Positions 43,213-54,657 of a stretch of DNA of 64,000 nt are shown in pieces (the first letter of the stretch is position 1; each line of letters begins with the position of its first letter). The notes below the pieces were generated by a model. It saw only the letters and a list, made by a program, of their open reading frames with translations, did not search any database and was not told where the DNA came from. The position numbers and the translations under genes were made by a program. The DNA is taken from assembly GCA_964035575.1 (NCBI GenBank), contig OZ037934.1, positions 434,001-498,000 of the forward strand. Reading direction: 5' to 3'. The DNA is from Rhynchopus sp. YZ270_cl-10 (Eukaryota; Euglenozoa; Diplonemea; Diplonemida; Diplonemidae).

Positions 43213-44064
43213 AAAATCCCCCCCCCCACCCACCCCCCTGTCATTATCCATATCTTCACCTTCCCCCTTTTTTACAGTAGTGAGAAGACAGAAGTTGAAG
43301 GTGAAAGAGATTGATTACAATACAATTCCATGAAAAAAGGGTTCATTTTTTGTTTTGTTTGGTCAACAAAAAAAAGAAGGACATCTTTTCTTTTTTTCTT
43401 TTTCAAAGAATGGAAATGGTATATTTGGTAATAGTGTACCCCATAAAAAATACCAAGTACGCAATATAGGGCATTCCTGTATTGTTATTTTTTTTGTGCA
43501 CAAAGTGCGCAAAAAGTACGCAAAATGGGGTCGTCAGGAGCACCAAATAGAGTAATTTTGCGATCCTCTCAATCTCTGTTTTCTGTTCAGCTGTGAATAT
43601 TATTCTCTCTTTTTTTTTACGTTTTTCCCTTTTTTTTTTTTTAAAGTTCCTCTTTTTTTTTATTTGAACAGTTTTTACCAAGCATACTATACACATACCA
43701 GCTTTGGGTAGAACCTTGATTCAGTTTCCCACCTCCATTCCCTCCGAAAAAAAAAAGGAAAAAGAAAAAAAAAACACACCAAGGCAAAGCAGCAATGTCT
43801 TGTCACAAAAAAAAAAAAAATAATAAAGAGGCCAAAATGCGATAAAGTAGTTTACAAAAATCGGCGGAATTTTCATTTTCTTCCCTGTTGGGTATCTTTT
43901 TTGATGATTGTTCTCGTCGAAGCCCTTTCCCCCCCCTCACTCTCCTTCCCCTCTTTAAAAAAAAAAACTTAGAAAAGCAAACCCCAAAAAAGAGCATAAA
44001 GCAAAACAAAAACTTCATAGAATCCCATTCAAACTTCCCCCCTCCTCCAAAGATAAAAACAATA

Positions 44065-44130
44065 GTGGAGATTTGCACAACTGTGGCAACACAACCGATG
44101 CAACTGCACTACTCCAACAATTTATCAAAA
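44065..44130 (+). repeat. Dispersed repeat family R1
   Basis: GTGGAGATTTGCACAACTGT, GGCAACACAACCGATGCAAC, TGCACTACTCCAACAATTTA, TCAAAA; an R2 copy follows after 12 bp. Confidence 0.75.
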
Positions 44131-44141
44131 AAAATAAAAAA

Positions 44142-44402
44142 GTGGAGCACACTCTAGGCATACACTCGATGCGAGTCGCATGCGAGAATCATTATCGCAT
44201 CGTCGCACACCATTCTCGCACCATTATCGCAGGCGATAATCATTATTGCTCACGTAGAAGGGTTTTGATCGAGAGTGAGCGATAATTGTGCGATATTTTT
44301 TTTCGCCAGACCAGAATTGTGAGAATGTGAGAATGCGAGAATGCGACTCGCATCAGGTTTATATCTAGGGTGGCTACACTAATACAACCAAGTTTTCAAA
44401 GA
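44142..44402 (+). repeat. Repeat family R2 split by an insertion
   Basis: GTGGAGCACACTCTA (44142-44156) and TAGGGTGGCTACACTAATAC plus AACCAAGTTTTCAAAG (44366-44402) make one R2 copy interrupted by the element at 44157-44365. Confidence 0.85.
44157..44365. mobile_element. 209-bp TA-flanked element with GCGAGAAT/GCGATAAT words
   Basis: Left GGCATACACTCGATGCGAGT and right CGACTCGCATCAGGTTTATA share an inverted GATGCGAGTCGCAT. Words GCGAGAATCATTATCGCA and GAGAATGCGA fill the interior. Because the empty site is known from the other R2 copies (CTCTAGGG), the duplication is directly visible as TA (or, equally, CTAG). Confidence 0.85.
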
Positions 44403-44457
44403 AAAAAAATTTCCCCACCCTTTTTAAAAACTTTTCGTACAACCCCCCCTCCTCTAA

Positions 44458-44500
44458 AGTGACCAAGCAAGAGTCTCTAGCTTAGGTTACACTGACAACC
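44458..44500 (+). repeat. Hairpin repeat R3, diverged
   Basis: GTGACCAAGCAAGAGTCTCT, AGCTTAGGTTACACTGAC. GGCATAAATAGGCACGTGAA at 44517 downstream, with TTCTTCACATGCTTCGCAT, looks like a single end of an element E relative. Confidence 0.55.
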
Positions 44501-45063
44501 CCACCCCCCACACCCCAGGCATAAATAGGCACGTGAAGAGTTTTCTTCACATGCTTCGCATTTTTTTTCGCATATTCGCATACTCCAAAAAAGCAAAAAA
44601 GCAAAAAAGCAAAAAAGCAAAAAAAAAAAAGAGCAAACAAAGGGCAACGAGCGTTTTCCTAAATCTGCTAAAAAAAAATAATGCGGATTTGAGATCACGC
44701 GTTCCCCTATCTCTGTGGCGTCTTTGCCGAAATTTCGAAAAGAAAGGCAAAAAAAGTGCGCTAATTTACTGTGGTTTTTTTTTTCCTTCCCCTCCGAGGT
44801 CGTTTTATTGCATTTCTGAGACAATCCCGGCTTGTGGTGGGGGAGAAGGAAGATGTGTGGAAAACAACAATAAGGGTAGGCACACTTTTTTATTTGTTTA
44901 ATGCTCGCGCGCGCGGAAAATTTTGAGATTCCAAAAAAAAAAAAAACATGGAAGAAAAAAAAAACATTGCCTTACGTCAACAGGTTATCTTGACTTTCCC
45001 TCCCGTCTTCCTCCACGGAAAAAAATCAACCAAATATCTTCGAACACAGAATCCTCCATATAC

Positions 45064-45099
45064 GAGTGGGTCACATGATATAACTCTATCATGTGACCC
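45064..45099. repeat. Short perfect palindrome
   Basis: GGGTCACATGATA and TATCATGTGACCC are separated by TAACTC, a 13-bp stem; isolated. Confidence 0.7.
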
Positions 45100-46024
45100 C
45101 ACCGTGGAGAGCAATCGGCTCGCGCATCAAAAGAAAGCAGAGAAAAGGGGAAAAGAAAAAGACAAAAGTTGGGTACCGTGCGCCTGTGGCGCTACCTGTT
45201 CCCAGTCAAAAACGCCACAATTTTATCCGAATGTGGATTTTCCAACCTGAAAATGACCCTTGTTTATGAGGATGGGTTCATATTTTGTGGAAATTTATGC
45301 CACTAAAATTTTGTCGGTTTTTCTGTATATCCCCCACCACAGAACGAGCGGATTCTGGAAATGCCTATCGCGGCATGTTTGGGCTGAAAACCCACTGTTT
45401 TTTCAAGGGAAAAAATTGCTTCCGGATGTCGGAATTTTCCGGAAAATTTCCGGAATTAGAAAACAGCCTGGCTTCGATGTTTTATTTTTGCTGTGTCTGT
45501 GTGTGTGTGTTTTTTTTTCTTTGTGTGTTTTTTTCTGCGCGCGCGCGCGGAACTTTTTGGGACCCGATCGAGCATTAAACACAAAAAAAATTGTGCCTAC
45601 CCTAACAACGAATTGCCAAGGAAAAAAGAAAGGGGGGTGTGTGCCGTGGAAAACCCCGCGCCAGGTTTTTCGAAAACCCACCGTAGCATCCATGCTAACT
45701 GCTGGATGGTTCACATAGGGATGGAGATGGGTCAACCTTTTTTTTTTTAGCAATTCCTTGTTTTCCCTCCACCCAGTGTTTCTAGAAACCCGAATACTAT
45801 AGCCAACGTTTAATTGCCTGATACCGACATATTTTCCCTTTTAAATCACTTTTGCGTCAATTTCAGATCTCACACACTGTTTTTGGCGTTTTCAACGAAA
45901 ATACCCCCTCTAATCGAGTATTATCAAAGATCAGGTGGCGACCGTAAAATCCAGGGTTTTAAACACCCCGGTTACGGTTTATTGCTACCTTGCTTGTGTA
46001 TTCAATTTTTTTCTTTTTTTCTTT

Positions 46025-46140
46025 TCTGCTTACAGTTTCCTCTGTGAGCAACTCCCAAAATGCAACATTCCGGGGGGTTTGATAACCCCCGCGGAGTGTC
46101 AGTGTCTCTGCGTCCCAGAGGGCGTTTTGCATCTATACTT
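46025..46140 (+). repeat. Repeat family g
   Basis: CTGCTTACAGTTTCCTCTGT, AACATTCCGGGGGGTTTGAT, AACCCCCGCGGAGTGTCAGT, GCGTCCCAGAGGGCGTTTTG. The stem is extended by extra Gs and matching Cs. Confidence 0.65.
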
Positions 46141-47407
46141 AACCTTTTTTTCTTTTTTTTTTTTTTTTTTTTGTATCAAAGACTCCCCCAACCCAAAAAT
46201 GCATTGACACCACATGGACCCCACCTCCAGTGATTTGCTCAACGCGACATACCAAAATATACCCCCAAAAACAGAATTGTCACCTTTACAAAGAAAGAAA
46301 GAAAAAAATAGTTTCTTCGCTTCTGAGATTTTTTTTTAAACCGAGATTGGTGTGGCGCCCCAAAAAAAGGTCTGATTTATGTAGTTCTGAATGTAGTTTA
46401 AAAGTACATAAAAAGCGAGGGCAACGTGGCCACACCAGAGATGACTTCTGGAGCGGAGAAGAGGCTCTCCCTTATCCCTCCTGTAGTTTTTGTTTTCGTT
46501 TTTTTTTCCTCCCCTCCCTTCTTCTGATGTGTATGCGCACAATGCATAATCCGCATCTTTCGAGCGGGAAGTGGAAGTGTCACGTCAGTCCCTCACCCTT
46601 TGTGTGGAAGCGACAACGCATCAAACAGCAAAAAAAGGGCGGGGTGAGGGAATGGCAAAAAGTGACACATTTTTTATATTTTTTTGCGCATCTCATGCTT
46701 TTTGCCGTTTTTCTTCTTTGGTTAGAGAAGGAAGAAGAAGTGCAGGAACATTCGTAGCATTTGTTATTTGTGAAAACAAGGTGACTAAGCAAACTTTTCA
46801 CTTTTTTTTTTTGTCTCAACGGATAAACACCTCCCTCACCTGACGGTGTATTTGCCTGTGTCTGACAGTAAGAGACACACACCCCACCCCTCCCTCCATA
46901 TCTAAAATAAACAACTCGCCAATCGAGGCAGTTACGTCGACTTTTTCACAGTTTTTGTTTTTGTTTTTTTCCCCATCAGAAATACCTTTTTTTTTTCAAG
47001 TATCGAAAGAAGAATGCCGGTATGATTCACAACTTTTTCACAACTCTTCACAACTATGTGGGTGTGATAAAGTTGTGAAAAACCCCCTCCCCGTATAGCA
47101 CCAGTATCTCTGGCTATTCTTGAGGTATGGTTGAAAATGCCAAAAAAACGCATCCTGAACAACGTGACCTTTTTTCTTTTTTTTTTTGGACTCAGCCACA
47201 CCTGTTTGAGTTTTTTTAAAACCAAGCACTTGGCAGGAGGAAATAGAATTTGACAGAAAGGTCCCGCACTCAGTGGTGTTCTAAGGGACACGAACTGAGT
47301 TGCTTACCCCACCCCTCCACCCCCCCCCAAGAGGGACTCAACACAGAAGAGAGAATATACTCATCTGAAGCATATTTCTTTCTTTCTTTTTTTTTTTTAT
47401 CATTTTT

Positions 47408-47470
47408 CTGGTACGTAGTCACGAGAGGGCTTTTGTATTTCAAGTCAACCTTTTTATTTTATTTTTTAGG
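47408..47470 (+). repeat. R4, 230 bp upstream of CPT1
   Basis: GGTACGTAGTCACGAGAGGG, CTTTTGTATTTCAAGTCAAC; the upstream hairpin is missing. Confidence 0.6.
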
Positions 47471-47698
47471 GGGGCACCTGTCAACGTGCAATGCAATGTG
47501 CGTATTTCACCACCACCGCCAAAAACACCCTGCCCTCTATAGTTCTTCGACCACCCCCCCGGTCCCCCCCTCGCCCCCCGCCCCCTTTTTTTTGAGTCTC
47601 GCAAAAAAGGGGAAAACAGAATGATATTTTTCCATATTTTTCTTCTCCTTCTCCCCCCCTCCCCTTCACCACCACCCACCAGACCCCCCACAACAAAC

Positions 47699-50600
47699 AT
47701 GGCTGAAGCGAGGGCAGCATGCCACCCGGTCCCTGCGATTGGGTTGCATGCATTCCGTGTGGACCCGACCCTCCACTCCCCACAGGTCGCCGTCTCGCGT
47801 GATGGGTTTGTGTTGTACATCCCGCATCCATGGTTTCTGTGGAAGAGTTTGAAAAGAGCGATCCATTCGACCAGAACTCAGGTGCAGACGCTGCTGTGGC
47901 CGTTGCGGCCTAGGTTGGTGCTTGGTTTTGTGTGCGGGTTTTCCACCTATGTTTCGTACACCCCGACCAGCCATTGGCTGCGGTCTGGGGCGGTCGCACA
48001 AAGGATATGGAAGTTGGATTCACTTCTCCCTTTCCGCCACCTTCTGTCCACCCCATTCCGTGTTGCCTATCTTGCCGTGACCACTGCGGCAGGGATCATC
48101 CTGATCATGGTGATGGCGCAGAAGATCCTCCTCCGCGGTCTCCTCTCCTACCATGGCTGGCTGTTCGAGGGCCGCAAGGGGGTGTCCACCGCAACAAAGA
48201 TCTGGGGCGCGATTTTGAAGTACGGCTACCTAAACAGAGGTCTCTTCGCAGGAAAGCCGCTCCTCTATGCATTCCAAAGCGCGCTTCCGACCTTGAAGCC
48301 ACCGGCTATTGAAGACACCGTGAAGGATTATCTGGTGTCCGTGGAGCCTCTCATGCCCGAAGCAGAGTTTTTTGAGTTGACGGAGGAGGCAAACCGGTTT
48401 ATCGCATCGGGTCCGGCGAGGACCCTGCAGCGCTACCTTTGGGTGAAGTCGCTGTTTTCGCGCAACTATGTGACCGATTGGTGGATCAAGTTTGTGTACC
48501 TCCGCGGGCGGTCGCCGATCTTCATTAACTCAAACTTTTATGGAATCGGATCGAACTGGGACAACCTTGCCAAGCCTACCACAGAACAGCTACCCCGCGC
48601 AGCTGCATGGATCTACCTTTGGCTGCTCACTAGACAGCTCATCGACCGTGAAAGACTGCCACCACTCTGCATCAACGGGATGGTTCCGCTGTGCATGGAG
48701 CAGTACAAAATGGCGTTCAATTCCGTGCGTGTCCCCGGGCTCGAATCGGACCGTCTGCATCAGTATGAAATGGACGAGACGAAGCACATCTGTGTGTCGT
48801 ACAAGGGAACGTATTACTCATTGACTCCGTATTCGCAGAAGAGTGGTCGTCTGTTGTCGCCTGTGGAGATCATGAGGCAGTTAGAGGGGATCGTGAACGC
48901 GCACGACGAGACAGAGCGGATAAACGACGCAGAACACCAGATTGCAGCGCTCACAACGCTCGACAGAACCAAATGGGCGTCGATCAGAGAGAACTACCTG
49001 CTTGACGGAAAGCACAACAGAATGACATTGGATCAGATCGAACGTGCCATGTTCCTCGTGGCCTTGGACGACCACAGCCCTACTGACCTCACGTCGATGA
49101 GTATGTTTTTCTTCCCAACATTTATGTTTAGTGTCGTTCCCCATTCTTGTTAAATATAGTAATGTATTTCTGAAAAAGCATGAGGGAGCTGTGGTTCCGG
49201 GTTGCATAGTAATGAAAATTTTGCTGGGGTAATTATCATAACACCCACGTTACTAATACCCATTTACGATAATACCCACTGGGTATTATCGTAAACTTTT
49301 TGGGTATTATCGTAAAGTTTTTGGGTATTATCGTAAACTTTTTGGGTATTATCGTAAACTTTTTGGGTATTATCGTAAACTTTTTGGGTATTACCCAGGT
49401 TGGGTAGTACCCAGGCACCCAGGTACCCAGGTACCCAGGTACCCAGGTACCCAGGTACCCAGGTCCAGGTCCAGGAACAGGTACCCAGGAACAGGAAAAA
49501 AGTCGTGAAAGAGCAACCACAGCTCCACATGACAAACACAAAAGTGTCCAGTCACGTGGGGCATTCATGCACTGAGGAGATAATGATCCAACAATTTACA
49601 AGAAAGATTACTTAACCTACTGCTGGAAATTGCCAGGTCGTAGTAACACACAAAGTGTGCCTCCGTTCGGGAAGACCGGATATTCTAAAGACCAAAAAGG
49701 CCTCAAGAATATCTTCCGGTAGTCAAGGTAGAACCGAGTGAACGGCCCAAGACCCCCGTGGAGAAGTTAAATGTTGTAATGCTATCAGGTAGAAACTGCG
49801 AACACTGTCTTACCCTCCTCAATGCATGGTGGAAGATGTCTTACACAACCAATATCCTGTACCCAGGTACCCATATTCCCAGACCCACGCAGTACCACGT
49901 CGCAGTACTACGCAAAATTTACCACCAGACCCTGCCTTCGTGCACCTTAAGTACAACGCCGCAGACAGGCCAAACATGCGTTGGACTCAGAGGAATGCCC
50001 GCTGTGCAGGTATCATGAGAACCAACTCCCAGCAACAAGGGGCGCCTTTTGGCGGGCGTTGTTGAGGGTGTTTGGGGTGCAAAGTTTTCCACAATTTTGA
50101 TGCGCGGGTACAGAAGTGTTGTCTTGTTCTTTCATCTCTAGGAATGTAAATGTCAATCGCGTTTAACTACCACTAGGGCTTGTTCAGTGAACCCACAAGG
50201 GGTCGAAGGGGGTTGGTTATCCCGTATCTATCAAAGGTTGTGTCGACCAGGCTAAACCACTATGTTACGCTGTACGTTGTTAAATCCGAAGAAATAACAC
50301 TTTAGCAGCCGCAGGAAGTTTGCTAAAAAGAGTGCCTCACGCTACACACACCACCACCCGCGATTGACTTAGATGTTATAACAAAGAGAATTCAGAACAA
50401 AACAACACCCTGCCCCATACACACTAAATTGTCATGCTTCAAGAACATGCCTGGGCCAAAATTACTATGACGAAAAGGCAACAAGACCACCCACAAGGAG
50501 TGTGAAATGTGCACTGGTTTTCTGGGGGAACGCAATATTTTCTTGTGTCTAGTCCTCCGCGAGCAGAGGACAGACTTTCCGGAAGGTTGCCAAAGTCGAA

Positions 50601-52539
50601 TTTCTTGCACTAGCTATGCTCCCTGGGTTAATGGCTATAGCAGTGACTGACTAAATGTTCCCACCCAGGTCTTCGTATGTTGAGGTGTAGAATGTCGGAG
50701 ACGGAGAAGCGCAATCGCTGATGCAGTTCAGATTTCGCGATCCTGTGATGAGTGTAAATGTGGGTGTAATTAAGTTATGTCGCTTGGAGAAAGATTAATT
50801 GTTAATTGTCAAGAAAAATGGTTACCCTGAATTTGAGGATGTAAGACAGGGATGCAAAAAGTTGTGTAAAAAAAAACCCCCCCCATATATTTAGTGAAAA
50901 TTGTATTTTCCCTGGGGTCGATGAAACCATACCTTGTCTGCACATTCACCAGCGTGCGAGCGCCTCTGATACCTTGCGCGAGTAGCCAGCTAAATCACAT
51001 CGTACCTGGGTACCTGGGTAATACCCAAAAAGTTTACGATAATACCCAAAACTAATACCCAAATAGTTTACGATAATACCCAAAAACTTTACGATAATAC
51101 CCAAAAAGTTTACGATAATACCCAGTGGGTATTATCGTAAATGGGTATTAGTAACGTGGGTGTTATAGTCATTTTCCCAATTTTGCTTTGCTCGTGGGTC
51201 ATAAAATTTTATTGGGTGCACCAAAAGTTCAACTAGCCATATAGCTCCCTTGTGATAAAGTGTGTGCTTCATATTATACAGTAAATAGTTGTTTCTCAGT
51301 TTGCGTTTTTTTAGGGGTTCGTTGCTTCGGGTCGGTATAAAAAAAAACAACACAACACAACAGGCACCGAACTCTTTACCAGCGATGGCACCCAACGTTG
51401 GTGCGACAAATCGTTCACCGCAGTCATCTTCAAGTATGTCCCGACCCGCCAGGAGTTTATTTTGCACTTCGCATTTTATTTGGTTTTTGCTTTCCTCTCC
51501 CCTCTCCTGAACCCCTCCCCCATCCCACCCCCTTTCCCACAGAAACGGTCTGGTCGGCATTCACACAGAGCACACCTGGGCAGATGCTCCTGTTATTGGT
51601 CATCTTATGGAGTGGACGCTGGCGATGGAGGTGCGGTACAGGGATACAATTTACACCAGCGATGGCTTCTTGCGCCAAGATGTGCGTCCTGCGCAGCACT
51701 CTAAGTCTGTCACATGGTCTGAACTGAAATGGGATGTGGGGAGGAACGACGTTCGCCCGGAGAACCTCCGTCCGCCTCAGAAGCTTCAGTGGCGTATTCC
51801 GAAGGGTCTTGCCGCGGAAATTGAAAATGCAACCACGCAGGCCCGCGCTGCCATGGCGGACCTTGACCTGAAGGTAACGATGCACGACGCCTACGGCAAA
51901 GGGATTGTCAAGAAGAACAAAATGAGCCCCGACGCTTGGATCCAAATGGCACTGCAGCTGGCCTACTTTAGAGACCAGGGAAGGTTTGATTTGACATACG
52001 AATCGTCAATGACCCGCCTCTACGCTGAAGGACGTACCGAGACCATCCGGTCCTGCAGCATGCAGTCCGTCGCCTTCGTCAACGCGATGATGGACGAATC
52101 CTCCAACAACGAAACCCGCCTCTCCCTTCTCCGCGAAGCTGCAGAACAGCATGTGGTCACCTCAAGGAAGACGATGGTGGGGCAAGGGATCGACCGTCAC
52201 CTCTTCGCGCTGTATGTAGTCTCGGTTGGGAAGGAAATCGAGTCGGACTTCGTCAAGAACGCCATCGCCACCCCCTGGAAGCTTTCCACCTCCCAGGTCC
52301 CCCAGAGGCAACTCCCTGCAGGGTCGTGGCCGGACCAAGGCGATTCATACTATACACCCAGTGGAGGGTTTGGCCCTGTGGCAGATGACGGCTACGGTGT
52401 GTCCTACTGTCTCTGTGGCGACAAACGTTTCTTCTTCCATGTGTCCTCTAAAGTGTCCTGCAGCACCACAGATTCGCAAAGAATGCAGGACAACATCCAC
52501 AAGGCTCTTAAAGACATGGCTGAACTCTCTGAACAATAA
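47699..52539 (+). CDS. CPT1: Carnitine O-palmitoyltransferase 1, outer mitochondrial membrane type (three exons)
   Basis: Exons 47699-49100, 51364-51433 and 51543-52539 join in frame to 822 residues. The enzyme moves long-chain acyl groups from CoA to carnitine for mitochondrial beta-oxidation. Two predicted membrane segments (about 71-87 and 121-141) give the hairpin topology of CPT1, absent from CPT2. The catalytic motif TEHTWADAP has its His at residue 501, encoded just inside exon 3. The acyltransferase signature also includes GRTETIRSCS and SSNNETRLSLLREAAEQH, with RHLFALY after it. The start at 47699 has ACAAACATGG context; an in-frame upstream ATG at 47621 would add a Pro-rich, unlikely leader. 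Intron 1 is 2263 nt because it holds a transposon (49241-51163). Exon 2 is only 70 nt and encodes TELFTSDGTQRWCDKSFTAV before the active site. R3 and R2 copies follow the stop. Confidence 0.95.
49241..51163. mobile_element. TA-flanked DNA transposon in CPT1 intron 1
   Basis: Inverted ends ACACCCACGTTACTAATACC lie between TA at 49239-49240 and 51164-51165. Subterminal arrays of TTTACGATAATACCC and then GGTACCCA words are mirrored at the two ends. The unique core (49560-50990) is G+C-richer and may hold a decayed gene: TWTQRNARCAGIMRTNSQQ-like and THKECEMCTGF-like stretches on the + strand have Cys spacing reminiscent of the zinc ribbon ending some piggyBac-type transposases. Most frames are broken. 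Confidence 0.75.
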
Positions 52540-52603
52540 TTTTTTTGAAAATTTTTTTGGAGCAGTCTTTACTGTGTGTGCGGGGGGGTTTTTTTTTCTT
52601 CAA

Positions 52604-52655
52604 GGGTGACTAAAGCAATGAGAGGCGTAGGAACATCTGATAAAACTTTTTTTTT
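52604..52655 (+). repeat. Hairpin repeat R3, 65 bp after the CPT1 stop
   Basis: GGGTGACTAAAGCAATGAGA, GGCGTAGGAACATCTGATAA, then a T-run. Base changes weaken the stem. Its position fits the CPT1 3' end. Confidence 0.65.
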
Positions 52656-52827
52656 TGGGGGAGGGTGATTTTTTTTTTGGAGAGATTTTCCATGGTACGC
52701 TACTAATGTATGCCTCTGCGATGCGTTACGTAGCTCTCAGCTTTTTTTCTTCTTCTTTTTTTATCTTTTTCTACGGTCCCTGAAGGGTTTGTGAAGACCG
52801 GGTGTTACGAAAAGCAACAAAAATATA

Positions 52828-52878
52828 GTGGAGCACACTCTAGGGTGGCTACACTAATACAACCAAGTTTTCAAAAAA
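52828..52878 (+). repeat. Dispersed repeat family R2
   Basis: GTGGAGCACACTCTAGGGTG, GCTACACTAATACAACCAAG, TTTTCAAAAA; consensus copy. Confidence 0.8.
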
Positions 52879-53324
52879 TAAAAAGAGAGTGTCGGGTGGG
52901 GTGCGGGGGGGGGGGGGGGGGCAAAATATTACGAAAAATGAAGGAACAACGGAGGGGGAAGTGGTGGTGGTCTTCACCCCTCCCTTTAAAAAACAAAACA
53001 AAACAAACAAAAAAAAGATGTCTATCTTTGTCGATTGGGTTCGATGATGGATTTTCTCCCCTTTTTTTCCTTTTTCCTAAACACGAGAGGCTTAGGATCG
53101 TTGTACAAACGTTTTTTGTTGTCTCTACACAATGCTTGTTACTTTTCAAAGGCTGGTACTCCGTGAAGAAAGTAATGCTTTTTTTTGTATTTTTAGGTCA
53201 AATTTTCCCCCCTTTTTTTGCGTTTTGTTTGTACAACAAAGCCGTTAAAAGAAAATATCTAAACACGGATCTCCGGGTTTAGTCTCTCTAATAGCTGGTT
53301 TGTTGTGCTGTTTTCTATTTTATT

Positions 53325-53490
53325 TGGGCTGGGGCTGGGGGTATAAAGAGGTCGTGTGAATTCGCCCAGCGGTTGTGAACCGCCTCTGTTCCTCTTACGG
53401 TACGGACCACTCACATCCTACCCTTTTGCATGAGTTCTACTGAGATGCGTTTTAGCACATTCCGACTACTATTGTTTTTTGGAAGTGTGT
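53325..53490 (+). repeat. Repeat family k with TATAAAGAGG head
   Basis: GGCTGGGGGTATAAAGAGGT, AGCGGTTGTGAACCGCCTCT, CTCTTACGGTACGGACCACT, GATGCGTTTTAGCACATTCC. The GCGGTTGTGAACCGC hairpin is preserved exactly in all three copies. CACGAGAGGCAGATTTTTCT follows at 53490. Confidence 0.7.
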
Positions 53491-53606
53491 TACACGAGAG
53501 GCAGATTTTTCTTTCAAGTTTTCGTTTCGGCTATTATACCATCTATTCAGTAGAATAGTTAGTATATGAAACAAGTTTTCGTTTTTCTTTTTTCCCCCCC
53601 CCTCTA

Positions 53607-53724
53607 CCTGATTTTTACCCCGCGTATAGGAGCGTGTAGCGCGTAAAGGCTGGGAAAAAATGGGTGGGGTTTGGCCTATACGGGCCTGTACGCGCCTATA
53701 TAGATATGCGGGGTAAAAATCAGG
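53607..53724. mobile_element. 118-bp inverted-repeat MITE
   Basis: CCTGATTTTTACCCCGC (17 bp, perfect) is inverted at the two ends, with CGCGTATAGG/CCTATACGGG words inside. Flanks are TA on the left and TG on the right, so the TA duplication is imperfect or mutated. Confidence 0.75.
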
Positions 53725-54015
53725 TGGTCTCTTCCCTGTACATTTGCCTTCCAGTTTCCCCACCCTCCTTCTCCGCTTGCACTAACAAGACCCCTTTTGT
53801 TTTATTTTTCTGTTCCCCCAACATAGTTTTGACTACAGCATTCTGAGGATGGTTCATTTTTCCTGGAATCTTTTTTTTTTTCCAATCGGGTAGGGGCTTG
53901 CTTGAAGATATATCTGCAACGAGACAACTGTGTTCGTTCTAAGATACAGCAAGCCCTCTATTTCTTCTCATACAAAAAGCAAAAAAAAACACAAAAGCAA
54001 AAAAAAGCAATTATA

Positions 54016-54062
54016 GTGGAGTTCATCCTCGGGTGTCTACACTAACAACCAATTTTTCAAAA
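54016..54062 (+). repeat. Dispersed repeat family R2, TTCATCCTCGGG variant
   Basis: GTGGAGTTCATCCTCGGGTG, TCTACACTAACAACCAATTT, TTCAAAAA; same subfamily as 30483. Confidence 0.7.
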
Positions 54063-54477
54063 AAAAAAAAGTGAAAAAGCTTCATAAAAACCCATTCAAA
54101 CCCCCCTTTTTTCTTCAAAGAAAAAAATATTCGAATCAAGAAAAAAGGGGGGGAAAGCCAAAACACCCCACGATCTCTGCTCTGGAAAATCGTTATTTTC
54201 TTTTTTTTATTTTCTTTTCAAAACAAAACAAAATGTCAAATGGACTGCCATTAAAAAAAGGGATCTGTGACTGCGCCGTTAAATCACAACAAAAAAAAAA
54301 AGGCTGATTTTTGTGCTTTCACGTCAAATACCCCAAATCATCATTGTTTCATAAAGTAAACAACAAACCAATCAAAAAAGAATTTTTTTTTGTTCTATAG
54401 TCGACAGCGGCACTCAGGATTGCTGTTGGATTTAACGATGTCGAAACCATCGTCATCATTTTTTTTTCCTTCAAAAA

Positions 54478-54528
54478 GATGACTGAGCACGAGAAGCTTA
54501 GGTTCATCTAATAAACTTTTCATTTTGT
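54478..54528 (+). repeat. Hairpin repeat R3
   Basis: GATGACTGAGCACGAGAAGC, TTAGGTTCATCTAATAAACT, then T-rich; a family l copy starts 12 bp later. Confidence 0.7.
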
Positions 54529-54539
54529 TTTTTATTCCT

Positions 54540-54657
54540 ACGAAGCTTGCTTTAAAGGAGAAATAGTATTACCGGGTACGGTCGCCAAATCATCCCTCAA
54601 ACAGGAGGATTGTGCAATCAACGCAAAACAACTTTACCTACCCGATCCTACTATTTT
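54540..54657 (+). repeat. Repeat family l
   Basis: AAAGGAGAAATAGTATTACC, GGTACGGTCGCCAAATCATC, GATTGTGCAATCAACGC, CTACCCGATCCTACTATTTT. It contains ATTGTGCAAT, a short palindrome kept in the 26962 copy. Confidence 0.65.

Larger units (their letters stand above)
27197..47698. other. Gene desert of about 20.5 kb filled with short + oriented repeats
   Basis: No host gene is supported. The sequence is A/T-rich with many A and T homopolymers. It carries copies of R1, R2, R3, R4 and families g, j, l and others, small inverted-repeat elements (36920, 41097, 44157), and many single-copy stretches without features. Open frames are short and lack coding character. Confidence 0.6.

Noticed and set aside
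47621-47698. Upstream in-frame start of CPT1
   Set aside because: It would add a short hydrophobic plus Pro-rich leader not seen in CPT1; 47699 has better context.
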